NCBI GenBank assembly: GCA_000708835.1
Contig: DF236994.1
Coordinates: 1-64,000 of the forward strand
DNA length: 64,000 nucleotides
Direction: 5' to 3'
From: Klebsormidium nitens
Taxonomy: Eukaryota; Streptophyta; Klebsormidiophyceae; Klebsormidiales; Klebsormidiaceae
Part shown: positions 1-31,951 of the stretch, piece by piece
Position numbering within the stretch: position 1 is the first letter of the stretch
How the letters are laid out: every line of letters begins with the position of its first letter
The notes under the pieces: generated by a model
Databases searched by the model: none
What the model was told of the DNA's origin: nothing
Seen by the model: the letters and a program-made list of their open reading frames with translations, nothing else
Made by a program: the position numbers and the translations under genes

Positions 1-721
1 ATGTTCGATCACCCCCCAGTCACAGACTTCACTAAAAGCGGCCCCTGCCTATTTCCCCCAGTCGTTCGCAATATTCACTTGAAAATTGCAATTGATGCAA
101 ATCGTATTTTCTCTTTGTTTAGGACAAGAATCGAAGAAAAAGCTTATGCGGTACTTCTGAACCGGCTGCCGGTTCTGAAGCAATCTGAGCATATCGCCCG
201 AGTGACGGGTCAAAACAAGGGCTTGAGTAAACGTGATTTGTAACCTATAAACGGCTGACGTTCGAACGGCATCAGGCAGCGGCAACAAGACGCTTTCGAC
301 GCCAATTTATCAACAGCAGGTTTTTCCGGGGGAAATCAGGCTGCGATGGAGCTCAAAAAGCACGGTCCACATGGTGGATCAGGATCCAGAGCTCTCCACA
401 AGTTCAACACAGGCGCTGGGGCAAGTAAGATTGAGGCGCTGGGCCTCGATCCTGCTAGATTGGATATTCCGCTTCCATATCAATAATGTCTATGCTAGCT
501 TCTACGATTGAAACTTAGGGATACTAGCGGCGATCGCGCCAAATTGCATCTCCCTGTGGGAGCAGTCTAATCAGCTCAAAGCTGCTGAGGCTCTCCTGAC
601 CAATTGCCGCTGGAATCGGTCGTACGTTATCTTGCTGGTGGTGTATAGATGCTAGCTTCTTGCTAGATGCCAGCAGTGCGCAAGCATTCACAACACCATT
701 GCTGGCAAGAAGCCAGACAAG
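1..721. other. intergenic stretch, no gene recognised
   Basis: Short open frames occur on both strands but none resembles a known family or shows splice-linked continuation. The last part is presumably promoter and 5' untranslated sequence of the TMEM230-like gene that starts at 722. Confidence 0.5.
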
Positions 722-1296
722 ATGGCGGCGGAGCGCCCTTCTCTCAAATACTCCCGCCTACCAAAAGACGATGAGAGTGACGCGCAGAGAACGAGCGTCA
801 GACAGCGCTTCCCAGAGCCTGAAGAGAGCAACGTCCCCGACCTTCGCTTCACATACACCCTCCCCGAGACAGTGCCCTGGAAGTCAATCTTCCTGGCGTT
901 GTTTCTTCTGACCTTCGGGACGCTGACGCTTCTTCTGGCTTACCTCATTGGGACGGGGCATATGGGGGGGGATAGGGAGCAGGTCATCGGCTTCACAATT
1001 CTGGGCATCCTCCTGTTTCTACCTGGTAAGCAATCTTTGCAGCTCGTTTCTTGTCAGCAGAATCCTGCGGCTAATTTGTGTCATTGGAGACCATCGCATC
1101 GTTTGTAAGGGAAGCTTAGTAATCTCTCTAGCTCAGATTGTTGCAAGTCGAGCTTGTTGAGCTTTCAATCCGATGGTTGGCTAAAGTTGGCACCGTGTGT
1201 TGCTCGCATTTTGCAGGGTTCTATGAGACAAGGATCGCTTACTACGCCTGGCGAGGAGCTAAAGGCTACAAGTTCTCGAGTATACCTGTATATTAG
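722..1296 (+). CDS. TMEM230-like small membrane protein
   Basis: Two exons, 722-1025 and 1217-1296, are joined by a GT-AG intron (1026-1216) and encode 127 residues, close to the usual length of TMEM230. The N-terminal half is hydrophilic. It is followed by two hydrophobic segments, about residues 60-84 and 88-108. The stretch FTGHMGG-like (here TGHMGG) between them, then LPGFYETRIAYYAWRG and the short tail ending SSIPVY, are the recognisable family signatures; the splice junction falls inside LPG|FYE. The family is known in animals and plants as a secretory/endosomal-pathway membrane protein. The exact role in algae is not established and cannot be read from the sequence. The first ATG of the open frame was taken as start. 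The neighbouring gene on the right is convergent. Confidence 0.85.
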
Positions 1297-2162
1297 ATGT
1301 GATCTTTAGTACTTCGTTTTCTTATTACATGACAGAGATCAGGAAATGTTGAATCAAGGTTGTTTTGTAGACTCAGTTTGCCGACCTGCCAGGGTGCGGT
1401 CTCAGGTATGGGTGTTCAGAGGTCGTTTTGGTGTGGCAGAGCTTTTGGCAGCCCAGCTTGACAGCATTGTCCAGGTGGTTGCCTGCGCTCGAACAAGTAT
1501 CTTGCGAGGCAAAACTAACCAGATTCTGAAGAGTCTTGCCGCAAGCAGTGTTCCGAACATGAAGTTCACATGATGTTCTGAGCTTAAAGGCTTGACGACT
1601 CGGAGACGCTGACTGCAAAATACTCCCTCCAATCTAGCTTGACCGTCGGTACCCACAGTCATGAATCACGGGAACTACAAGTTGCTAGCTGTTCAGACAG
1701 CTGGAGTCTGATAAATGACAGTACCATCTTGCGTATAGATCCAATTCTCGAAGCTAGAAGCTATAGCATGATTGTATATGTATTATTGCCATTTGAAAGC
1801 CGGTATGGGGCATGAATGCGAATTGTGAGTCAGTCGAATATTGCATCAAACTTGATTTGCAACATCATGCAAACCTGTCATAAGCTTAGTAGGGCCATTG
1901 TACGTACACCATGCAAATGCCACGGGTTCACTGGCCCGCTAGCTAGCTGCATGCACTGCACGAATTGACATACATAGGGCCGCACTAGCTTAGTTCGTTC
2001 TATTTTATATGAATATTATTCCGAAGCATATTGCACTTGCATGTGCGGTGAGCTGAGTCGGGCGTTATCAACTCCACCACGTTTTCCTGAACAAGCTCTT
2101 AAAGCATGATCGGGCAAGGAAGCCTTGGCTCCAATTCAATCATTGCCAACAACATCATGCCA
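1297..2162. other. convergent intergenic region
   Basis: This lies between the stop of the TMEM230-like gene and the stop of the minus-strand remodeler, so it should contain both 3' untranslated regions. I see no open frame with family resemblance and no structured RNA I can support. Confidence 0.5.
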
Positions 2163-21033
<18,871 letters not shown>

Positions 21034-23307
21034 GCTTCTGCAGCAGAGCCTGTGGAAACATACATCCAGAACTTAGTTGCAACACGAGGGAAGTACAAGC
21101 AAACTGTGCACTTGGCTGCAGAACCTCATACTGAGGCTTCAGTTGTAGAAACTGTTGCCAATAGCATCATCATGCATTGCATGTTCCAGCTAAAAACGTC
21201 ATGTCTAATAGAAGTGGTAAGATTCTGCGCCCTCGTTTCTGCAGCATGGCATGAGCGCTCCCCGAAACGGTTCATGATCAAAAGGTGTACCAAATCAATG
21301 AAGACAAGATTATTTAGACTGATAGATCTTAAAGTCAAAAGGTCAGCATGTGAACTCTTGCCTAGAATAAGGCTTATGCATATGGTCAACAAAAGCTCGC
21401 ACCCCAGAGCTGAAACCCATAAGCACTCTGAAGACCCATTCGAAAAAGAATCTTCCACTAGGTTACAATGCTGTGGCTGACCTGTCAGGCAAGAGCAAGT
21501 GCTCTTGCAAGTGCTCATGCAAATCGGGACAACCAGGAACTTAACTTTCCTAGATAAAGTCTGCAGGATGCAAGCTTGGAGGACCTCGATGACCAAACAT
21601 AAGAACAGTGCTAAATGATGCAAAAATGAGAAATTCAGAACGTGCTGTGTAACCACTGAACTCAAAACCCCAGCTTTGCTGTTTGGCGTAGGCGGATCTT
21701 GACTAGATTCATTGTCCACATGATATGATCGCAAAAACTGCCTGGAACTTGACAACTTTCACTGAAGCTTTGTGCAGAAGACGTGTAGGGTTTCCGCATT
21801 TTGAATCGTGCATCAACAAGAGAGAAATTATCCTTGAGAATCTGCTAAGGAAATTCAACTGAGCAGCCTGAAGGCATTTGAATACAGGGAGGGACAAGAA
21901 TTCTAATGAGAAAACTGAACAAAAACCCTTCACAAAATCACAGAAGCGATCACTCCGCGCACGCTGCCATTGGAAACGTTTCCCCTCGGACTGTCTATGA
22001 TGCTTCAGCAAGGAAAAATCGGAACAATGGTCTTTGGTCCACCAAGAAAGAACTGGGCTTGCAACGTTCACAAACAATGTATTATTGCCTCAGCATGATT
22101 TTTTAACCGTGCATCCTACCTTCCTATAAAGTCCTCAATCCGCCCTCGATGCTCTCCTTTCAACTTTCAAAGCAGTGGTAACAAAGCCCCCTTTCACCAC
22201 GAGACACCCGCAGAAACCCTTATGCCCCAGCTCCTCCTCCCGTGTGAGCTCTTCAAGACCCGTTGCGATCCGCCATTTTCCAAGTCCCGTCAAGAATTGC
22301 AAGGAGAATCTCCGCCACGTCAGCATGCTGTCTCACCAGCTTGAAACACACAGTGGTTTGCGGACGCTGGTCTGCGGACGGGCATTTGATTTGTGTATCG
22401 TCCGACTGTCCGGGCGACAAACGCATTCTTACGCATGTCCGCAAAAAAGGTTTCGACCTAGTTGCCATTAGAATCGCCCGGGCCGAGTCATTGATCGTCC
22501 CGCAAATTTCGTCACCGGGGGCCCCGGTAAACTGCGTGACCACCGGGGATTCGGCTTACTCCGTTTAAGTCGATGAACAATTCCGTAAATCTCGCAACGG
22601 GTCTCGGTTTACCAGAACACTCTACACGTGCTCGAAAGGTTGCCACAGGGTTATTCTTTAACCACCCACTCCACATGCAATGACGAGCCCGGGGGAAGGT
22701 CCTTCGTCGCGTGTCACGTGGGGATGCCGTGTCCCGGGGTGACCCATGCAGCGTGCCAGGAGGTTTCGAAATGGCTGTTCGAGAGTGTTGACAAGATCGG
22801 AACGGAGCAGTTGAAACGTTGAGAAGGGGAGCGCCACACCGGGAAGCACTTGTGGGACGCTACGCCACCTTTGACCTTACGCAGATATGCTGCAGTGGTG
22901 CCAGCTGCGGACAAGAATAGGTCAGGTACAGGAAGATTGTACCGCTGCACGAAGCGCACCACCGCGCTCCGGGGCACTTTCCTTGTGAAGGGTTGTCGTG
23001 TGGGAGCCCTGTATAACCTTGGCTTAGAAGCTGGCCGCTAGCTTTGTTATGGTCCTGCTGTGCCATACAATCCGCCACCGCGTCTTTAACGACAAGGTCT
23101 TGGCGCACTGCTGATTTGTATCACGGCAGGAAACCTGCAACAGGGAGCGCCGAAAAGGGTTTCCCCACGTCGTAGCCAGTTTGCTTGGACTTTGAGAGCA
23201 GGACAGCTATTTCTACGGTTAGTTGGCGCTTATGCCTCGTTGCTAAGGTTGCTGCGCTTGTTAGCCTGGGGCGCCAGGTTGGCGGCTCCTGTCCCTCTGA
23301 GCGCCTG
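21034..23307. other. divergent promoter region
   Basis: About 2.3 kb separates the PICKLE-like start codon (minus) from the BAH-Agenet start codon (plus), so both promoters and 5' untranslated regions must lie here. A 209-codon minus-strand open frame at 21126-21755 shows no family resemblance. The BAH-Agenet frame is open upstream to an ATG at 23185. A small hairpin, GCAAGAGCA-AG-TGCTCTTGC, lies near 21490. Confidence 0.5.
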
Positions 23308-26300
23308 ATGAAGACAGCGGCGCCGCGGCGCAAGTCACCGTCGTCCCCTGGGGAGGGCCAGTTCGATGACTATGAGGAGCGCTTTGTTTCGCTTGAGCGG
23401 CACCAGCGAGTGGTTCACTACTACCTGAGGAGGAATGGCAAGGAGACGCTGGCGGTGGTCGGCACGGAGAAGTCCCCGAGGCATCTGAACTATGTTGTTC
23501 AAGCAGGCAAGTGCGCCTTGGCTCTTTTGCCGCGCATGGTGGCGGAGACTCTGGAAAGTTTTGCAGTCCACATGTACCTGTCAGCAATTGGTCGGTAGAT
23601 TGACAAGTGAGCTGAACAGAAGCGGAGGTCTCTAGCCTGGCTTCACACGTATCTTGGCTCCTGTGTAAAGGTAACAAGGGCAGTAAAGCCACTCTTTATG
23701 TTCAGGCTAGTGCAGTGCTGCTAGACGTGTGTGTCTAGGGAAGCCTGTTCTGTCAAGCTGGCACTTTGCTTGAGCAGCGACGTCCAGCAGCTAGCTTTCC
23801 AAACCTGGTGGTCACATCCTGGTTGTGCTGGCAAAGCCGACCTTGCACCGGTTGTGCATGTATCCATTCAGCTTTGAGCGGAGTTGGGGTGTTGATGTGA
23901 CAGGGCGTCATATCCAAAGGGGACGGGATGTGACCGGTTCATAAAAGCAGAGTCCTTGCACTTCGCCGCTTGACGGCGGTTCCTGTCAGATCGAGTGATA
24001 ATTGGTTGTTTGCGACAGTGTCCCTCATCGACAGATAGCAGCTACTGCTGAGAAGATTGCAATTTTGGTGGAGCAAAGCGCTACATCTTATGGCGGCTGG
24101 CAGAAAGAGATGGATTGTCGTTCCTCCTCAGATGTGGTCCTCATCAAGCTGCCGCTTGATCTTGATCTGCTGGGGGTTAGTGCGGCGGCACGGAGGTCCG
24201 CATCGGGACTGCCTCCTAAATTGTTTACTGCTGACTCTTGCAGCTTTCCTGGAGGCTGTGGGGCTGAGCCCCTCCGGGGAGCTTATAAAGTGGCGGACGC
24301 GGCGAGAGGTGCTTGAGTGGCTTGACACTTTTGTGAAGGAGCCAAAAGGAGGTGAGATCTCAAACCTGCCTGCTGGCACGGCTTGCATTTTGTCAGTGTG
24401 GGGTCAGCACTTTTACGCACTCATTGTCTAGGTTAGTAACATCCTGTAAACCTGAAACCCGAAGGTACGCAAGCTCCGCTCTGCGAGCACTGGAGAAGGG
24501 TGCTCGCCGCACATGACATAGTGCAAAACCTCATTCTGAGCTGCGCTTCTCTTGGTGGACCCTCATGTCTGAGTGTATGCGTATGTCCATAGTCGTCTCG
24601 CTTTATCAAAGCGGTGGCGCTCGGAGTACAGCTTGCGGCTTTGCAAGCCCATACTTTGGCATAGCTGGAGTGTGGTTGAGAGAGAAGGTTGAAAGTAGGA
24701 AAGTGGACACTTTAAGCTTAGAAGCTGAGGAGGTTCAACCTGGGTTGTGCTGGGTCGTCAACAGCTCTATGCTGGCCAAAGCACTAATTTCTGCTCCAGA
24801 GTATGGCCTAGGCGCAAGGCCATACTCTGGTATGTTCATATGTTCATAGAGATTGCTGCCTGGACATTCGAGGGCACGCATAGCCCGTTCAAAAGTGGAG
24901 CGCACATACACTGCTCAGATGTCAAAGGTTTACAGTTCTGCAGCCTGTCATACACTTCCTCTATAAGTACTCTAACTTAAGCATCATACCAAAAGGGATT
25001 GTTCTAGTCGTTTTTGTCTTTCTTATGGTCTACTCGTTGCTTCGGTGCAGGTCATGGACAGCCCCCTTCCTTCGAAGAGCGCGCCACCGGAAAGTTCAAG
25101 AAGCAGAAGAAGGTGTGTAGCGACCCTGCCCTTGCGCTCCCTGTCGTAATCGTAAAGGTCTCTTTCAGTTGTTCTTGAACACCCATCTTATAGCAGTATG
25201 TGCAGGATTTTGGCCGTGGTAAAAGCGCTAACAGGCTATGCATGACTCTCAATTGCTCGAATTTCGCCTACCAAGTGATGCGTTCTTTACATCCGCACTT
25301 TACCAGAAGGAAAGCCACATTCACACCGCTTCCAACTTCGTCTCTGCAGCTGTCCTCAGCTGTGGTGGGAAAGCTTCCCCGCCGGCCAGCGGAGTCCTGG
25401 TTGGGGGACGATGGTCGGACGCACTTCAGCTCCGTCAACCAGAAGGGTACCACTATTGCTGCGCATGACTTTGTGCGAATCGCTGGTGTGACTGGTTCTG
25501 AAAAGGTTGCGTACGTAGAGGATCTTGCGCAAGCGGAGGGCGAGGAGGTGGTCCTCGAAGTGAGGTGGCTGCAGCCCGCAGGTTAGTTCCACGTTTCACA
25601 GAGTTACAGTACTCTCTTCTTCGAGGGGCAGAGAGCAATCATGTTGTAGAAGCGACAGCTATCTGCAATGGAAAAAGGGTGGATCAGTAGGCGGAGGCCC
25701 ACTGATTGTCAGCACGGTCCCCCTATTTTGCCACCTTTGTAGAGTGAGAACTATGGGGATTGAAGTAAAAGGTAGATCAGAAAGAGGCGGCGGCGCAATT
25801 GTCAGCATACGCCCCTACTTCGCCACCTTGGGTGTTCTAGAGGGCACTGACCATCTCTTGAGCTTCTTTGTGTTTGAAAACAGCTGTTCCAAAGCAACGC
25901 GCACAACCTGCTCATTGCAGCGCTTCTTGAGAAATGGCGTTTTTCTTTGAACTCCCAACGAACAGACCTCTGAATGCAAACCGAAATTTTGCATCATACT
26001 ATCTCACACGGAACTCTGCGATTAGTACGATGTACTAGGGAAAGGACTACAAGGAACACCTCAGGAAAGTCTCACACAAGCCCCTTTGTTCTCTTGCAGA
26101 TTCCTTGCATGCCAAGCGCCTCCTGCTGACTGACTCCACCGACGAGGTTCCTATTGCTGACGTGGCGGGGCCCGCTGCCGTGCTGACAGAGGCGCACTGG
26201 GACCGCTTCAGCCCCTCCCTCCCAGAGGCTCAGCTGAAGCACGTCTACTTCTCCTCAGGGGGGCCGACAGGCCCTAGCATACAAGGTAAGAACCTGCTCG

Positions 26301-29200
26301 GCGTGCGGTCTTTGCTTGTGCACAAACCATTGAGAGGTGGTCGAAACCCATTGGGATCGGCGTGATTCACGCTGGATCTGATTGTTGAAGTTCACAGGGG
26401 TAACCTACAATGTTCTCTTATGAATCATTTGATCAGGTACTTTCAACAGACGTTCTGGGAAACGCGGCAAACTTGCTTAAGAGGGTAAAAGGCTCCTTTG
26501 GCGCTTCTTTGGCGCTTTTACCCCAAGCTTTGATTGAATTGGTGAATATTTGTACTAACAAACCTACTCCTTCCTTTTCCAGCCCTGAAAGGCTACTGGA
26601 CTCAGCGCCACGCCGCGCAGGTCCTTGGCGACGGCGTGCTCTCCTCCCTGAAGCCCCCTCGCAAGCGCCCCGCCGACCTCCCCCCCTCCTCCCCCCCCCA
26701 CGCTCTCTAGTGCCTCTCGCTTCTCTAGCGACCTCTCCTGGGGGGGGGTCCCCAAGAAGAAGCGCTTCTCCGGCAGCTACGCCGAGGACGACGTCGAGAG
26801 CACCCCCCCGATCCGGAAGAAGCGGCGGCGCGTCCCGGGGGATCCCCCCCGCCGGCTGGGGCGCCCGCCGAAGCTGCTGACGTCAGCGGGGGGTGCCGTG
26901 AGCCCGAAGCCGATCCACGGGGGGACGAAGCGCGTGCAGGGCAGCCCGACGACGCGGGGTTTCGGCGGGTTCGGGGGGTTCGCCGTCGGGGACGCGGTTG
27001 AGACGCTGAGCGAGGACTCGGGCCTGCGGGGGTGCTGGTTCCGGGGGAAGGTCGTGGCGGTCGCAGCTCCTCGGCGGCTCAAGATCCGGTAAGGAATGTG
27101 TGGTCTGTAATCTCTTTTGTCTGTTAATGCGTCATGCTGCAGCGCAGTGAAATGGGACGTGAGTCAGGTTGCGGAGCGTCCGAAGACGCTATTGTTTGGG
27201 CGAGCAGATTCTTGAGACATCTGAGCTTCTGTGATATGTAGGGGTCTTCCCGTTGCTTGTGCCGCTCCCTCATCAGGGGTGCATGCGCACACTGCTGAGC
27301 AAGGTGCAATAACAGGGTTTGCTGACGGAAGTAGGGTATTTTGCTTTCACCCTCGTCCAGCTTCGTCGTTCTTCGAAAAAGCCAATACCTTTTTTCAATG
27401 CTTTACCGAGCAGTCTTGCAGCCTGTACACGATGGTATCAAACGGGCATTACCTGGGCGATCAGGAATGTCACAAACCGTCCACCCTGGATTCAGCAACG
27501 TTTCTCAAATATACCGTTTTGGCCCGCTTCTGATGGCATGCAAATCTGTAATGGTTATGCAGACCCTAAAACTAAAGAGGCTTGGCCACTGCGCAGGTAC
27601 GACGAACTGGATGACGAGGAGGCCGGCGGCAAGCTCGAGGAGTGGGTCACTGTCTCGCGTTCGAGCGCCAAAGACTCTCTCAACCTGCGCGCCTCCGGCC
27701 GGAGCAAGGTCCGCCCCCGACCGCCCAAGCCGGCCCTTCCGGTCACTTTCTGCCCGGGGACTGCTGTCGAGGCCTGGTGGAACGACGGGTGGTGGGAAGG
27801 CGTGGTTTCCACCGAGCAGGTGAGAGGCGCTTGGCAACATGGATTTTACTCATTGGACTGTCGTCTTTGTTTCCAGAGCACAGTTGCAGTCGTGGTCTTC
27901 AAGTCTGGGTTGCACGAGAAGGCTGAGTAATTTCACATAGACTGAGCGATGTCTTTTCGCTTCTTTTGAGTCCGCTCCGGTCTTGTCGTGTGGCAAGGTG
28001 GATTTGCAGGTGCAAGCGAGATTTGCGAAGGTCAGCTTTTCGCACCTATACACGTGGTTGAAAGACCTGGGCGCTGAGGGTGTAAATAAAGAAGGAAGTC
28101 TGAGGTTTCGTTATTACGAGCGAGAACGAGACACTGATGCCTTGAAACACTTGCCCGACGCTCATTGGGGGTCAGGCTGATTGATCTTGCAGGAGGAGAA
28201 GTTCGAGGTCTTCTTCCCTGGAGAAGGCGACTCGGCGTGGTTCCATCCAACGGACCTCCGCCCCTCAAAAGAGTGGCTCGAGGGCGCCTGGAAAGAAGTC
28301 CCCGGGCTTAAGGACGTCGCCGGGCTGATGAACCGGGGGATCCCTGAGGCAATGTGTGTGGAAAACGACTCCGACGAGATGCCAAAAGCAGGAGCCAAAC
28401 TTGAGGACACCGGTGCGGAAGTGAAAGCTGAGGAGGGCCCGTGCGCGATGGAAGTGGATGACGGGCACTCCCCCGGCACTCCCGCGGTGTGCGAGCCCCA
28501 GAAGAGCGCGGCCGTGCTGGCGCTGAGCAGCTTCCCGCGGGAGAAGCCCTCGCTGCTGCGGACCGCGTCTGGCGGCGGCGGTGGCGTCCGGAAACTCGGC
28601 CCGTCGAACCTTGGGCGGAGCAGCGCCCCGCTGACGTCACCACCGGTTGGCGGGGGCTTGAAAGAAGCCGCTGGGAAGCATGAGCGGTTCGAGTGTTTGG
28701 AGAAGATCGAGGATGAGGATGAACCTGCGAACTGGGGGGGTTTTAAGGGCGGGCCAGAGGGACCCCCCGACAGAAGCGTGCTTCCCGCGGGGGGGGAGCA
28801 AAGCAAGGTTCGTACCCCCCGGTTTGACATTGTCCCAACGCCCGCCGGCAAGGAGCACGTCGTTTGGACAAGCCCGTCGCCTTCGCCGTCCTGCCACGGT
28901 TCTTTGCCCCCGCCCGCACAGAAATGGGAGTCGCCCGCCAACGCTCTCGAAAGCGAGCAGAAGGCGCCACCGGCAGAGCCCGAGGGAGGCGCAGCAGTCG
29001 CGCAGCAAGTCCCGGCGAGCCGGCTTGCCGAGATGGATCCGAACTCCGAGGTCAAAGAGGCAGCCTGCGAGCTCCCTAGGCCGGTGATAGCAGTCAAACG
29101 CGCGGAGATGCCCGCGCGCGCCTCCGCGGCGCAGCAGAGCTGCTCTGTGGATGCTGGGCCTCCTAAGCCAGGCCATCCGCAGCCAATTTTGTCAAGGTGA
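23308..29200 (+). CDS. BAH and double-Agenet chromatin reader
   Basis: Eight exons: 23308-23506, 24244-24351, 25051-25112, 25350-25581, 26100-26285, 26583-27088, 27597-27819, 28193-29200. After removing one surplus base the product is about 840 residues. The N-terminal part (VVHYYLRRNG...LAVVGTEKSPRHLNYVV, then KWRTRREVLEWL) matches plant BAH-Agenet proteins. A BAH domain follows at about 140-260. Two Agenet modules follow: FAVGDAVETLSEDSGLRGCW and TAVEAWWNDGWWEGVV ending in FHPTDLRPSKEW. The last third is low-complexity. Such proteins are nuclear readers of modified histones. Intron 1 has a GC donor (CAG|GCAAGT at 23507). In exon 6 the frame meets TAG at 26708 and resumes one base off, so one base in the C7 (26680-26686) or C9 (26691-26699) run is probably surplus. 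The frame is also open upstream to an ATG at 23185, so the true start could be there. The final exon end is taken as the first in-frame stop. Confidence 0.82.
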
Positions 29201-30738
29201 TAATTCCAGATTTTGACCGGTGCAGCATAGGCAGTCTGAAGGACCTATTGTAATATGGCCGTGTTCGTCAGGCTCAAGAAATGAGCTGAGGTTTGTAGCC
29301 GGGCAGATTTTGGAAGCCCAGCCTTTGGCCCAAGCCTCGGATGTTGGAAGCCTGTGCGGCTGACGGTAGCGTTATGACGTTCAGGTAAAGATATTGGATG
29401 CAGGTTTTGCGTAGGCTGTAAACGATTAAGGTGCAGGAGTGGCAGCTGCAGACTTGCCGCACATGCTGGCAGAAGACACTTTATATGACACTATGGGGAC
29501 ACCACGACATGGTCCCGGGCTCGGGCAAAACCCATGTGCCTTGATCCGTGTTACTGCTACCATGATGCAAATGAGCGGTGTCGAATGCATGAAATTACCG
29601 TACCAACCCAGCTCCGAGGAGCCTTTCATGCAACGAGATATATACATACGGATTTTGTATATTAAACAAGAGATCTCGGCCATCTGCATGAGGTACACAC
29701 GTGCACATGCATGTGAAGTTGTTAAGCTTTGAGTCCGGCCGTTAGTATATATGACAAGATTATACGAAATGGTCTTGCATGCCACGTCATCCGATCATTG
29801 TCGAAGCTTAGTATATATCCTCATGCAGCATTCAAAGCTTCCCCGGCAAGGTGACTGGGCTTACGCGCGCAAGCTGTCGCGACCAATCGGGTCACTGAGT
29901 CGGCCGCCAATCACTTGCATCTAGCTGAACAACTATCAGGGCCCGCGCGGCAAAGTGTGCACTGCCGGCCCGCGGGAATTCGTCCATCACCTAGGATGTG
30001 CAGCAATTTGTACAGCTGAGCGCTCATCATGGTTAGTTGCAACCGTACCATACGCCTACCGTAAGCAAAAGCAGTAGGGCTGATAATCAAGGCCAGCCAC
30101 GTAACTAACTATGGATGCAAGTACCTAGGATGAGGCCGGGCCCCGTCACATATTGTATGGAGACAATTCTGCGGCGATCTACCATGCAGGGCCTCGACGA
30201 GACGATCCTGACAAACATGCAATTGTCAAAAGCGACCATCAATCAAATATCGGGGCTACTACAAGGGTACTGTCCTATGGTACACTGGCAAGAGAAACGC
30301 CGGTCAAAGCGACTCCACAGCAGGTTCTTCGTCATCAGCTGCTGGCTCTTTCTCATCGCCCAGATCCTCTTTTACTTCAGGATCGTTCCCAGTGGCCGTT
30401 TTCACTGCAAGAGTCGTCCATGCACGGAGGTGATTGACAAACAGAGCGCCATTACTGCATCACTGACAAGGTCGATGCTGAACCGAACTTCGGCACGAGG
30501 TGCTTCAGGCACACAAACAGCAAAACTTCAATTTCAAAAGTTGACGTCATGAGCAGTGTGAACATTGTTCTTCTTTCATAGATTTTCACATGGCTGATTG
30601 GACACACAAGGTGACGAAGAGACGTCCCTCACCTTCTGTCAATGACGACCTTCTGTGATTCTTAGGGTGCGGTGTTGGCTGCATGGAACGAGAAATGAAT
30701 ATCTTAAGCAAGTTGAAAAAGGCAGGTTACGTTAGTAC
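29201..30738. other. convergent intergenic region
   Basis: This lies between the BAH-Agenet stop and the tentative end of the endosulfine-like gene. Open frames such as 30115-30552 show no family resemblance. I see no tRNA, transposon ends or arrays. Confidence 0.45.
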
Positions 30739-31951
30739 TCACATGCTTGCCGACCAGCCTAAGGTGAAACTGTCATTGAGCTCCCACAAATGCTGTGAAC
30801 AACGGAAGGATGCTCGGTAAGATCTACTATGCATGATGCGCAAACACTGTGGAAAAGGCCAATTGATCAGCGCAACCCTTGTCGACCGGGCCTCTTCACT
30901 CACTGCTTCCTGCCAACTGTTCCGTTCAGTGTGCTCAGCTGGCAGGTCTGAAGAGCTCAGGCTTGGCAATCAAACCACGGTGTTCAAAAGTTGCATATTT
31001 TATCCAGAGCCTGCGCAGCAGTGCCGCTGGTCATGTTGCAACTTGTCCTACAGCTCAGAAAGGGCTGATGTTTGGATGTGCTCACCTCCAGTTTGGGCCT
31101 GAGTGCCTCAATGCGATTCTTTGGTGTGCCCTTCTTCAAAGCGTCCAGAGGTGACTTGGGTTTTGGCACTTGAGGGGCCTCCTGAATGGGAGAAGGCACC
31201 GACGTCATCATGACCGCTGATTGCTCAAAAGACAGAGACCTCGATTTGTACGTGAACAGAGAAGCATCAGGCAAGGCCTACGCTAGTACTGTTGATAATG
31301 TTTGACAAAACCTCAAGACATGACGGCTCGAAGGCTTACCCCTTCTTTCGCGAGGGCCCAGTCCGCAGAATCAAAGTACGTCCTTTCGCCCTCCTGTAAC
31401 ACAGCAACGGAACAGAGTCGGACGCTTCAACATTTGCAAAGCTGAGCGTTGCAAACCTTGTCTCATCCTGCCTCTCCCAAGTACATGAGATCTCCGTTTC
31501 GGATGGAAGGGGAGCGCAGTGTCAAGGAATATAGAGCGATACATAATCCGTCTGCTCCAGGCAGACCGGATCGCGCCAACACCTTGTTCACCTTGTTCAC
31601 CCCAACAAGCGGCCAGCAAGATTCCTTGCTAGCAATGTTCAAGTGCAAAAGTTCTTCATGAGTCGCGCTCTCATGTTCCCTCCATGGCGTCACAGGACTG
31701 ACCTTTGAGATTAGTGGTGGCTTTTTAGGCAGGCGGCCACCGTATTTGCTGGCAAGCTTGGCTTCCTGCAAGGTAAGACAGCCAGAATTGGCACAATAGG
31801 AATCAACAAATCGGAATCGAAGCAACCTTGCCCGAAACATCAAATCATCGTAGCATAGAAAGGAACAAAGAAACTGGTTTCATTGCACGACTACTCATCT
31901 TACCTGTGCTTGTACATCTGGAGCAGCCTGCCCGTCCTCACTCCCTGCCAT
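30739..31951 (-). CDS. endosulfine/ARPP19-family phosphoprotein
   Basis: Four well-supported exons, all phase 0: 31951-31904 (MAGSEDGQAAPDVQAQ), 31765-31703 (EAKLASKYGGRLPKKPPLIS plus K), 31393-31340 (EGERTYFDSADWALAKEG) and 31181-31086 (ending EALRPKLE). The YFDSADW core is the counterpart of FDSGDY in animal ENSA/ARPP19, where the Ser is phosphorylated by Greatwall kinase so that the protein inhibits PP2A-B55. The KYGG..PKKPPLIS and LRPKL blocks are typical of plant members. The supported part is 87 residues. The end is uncertain: a donor follows exon 4, and a possible last exon at 30792-30739 (after TTCACAG) would add a short tail ending GWSASM. Other acceptors upstream of it are also possible. 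The gene is divergent from SEC61 alpha, about 0.87 kb apart. Confidence 0.82.

Noticed and set aside
21126-21755. 209-codon open frame upstream of the PICKLE-like gene
   Set aside because: No recognisable domain and no splice-linked extension; it lies in the divergent promoter region.
30115-30552. 145-codon plus-strand open frame, and an overlapping frame with YGDNSAAIYH resembling a Copia RNase H
   Set aside because: The similarity is a few residues only, and no other retroelement part is nearby.
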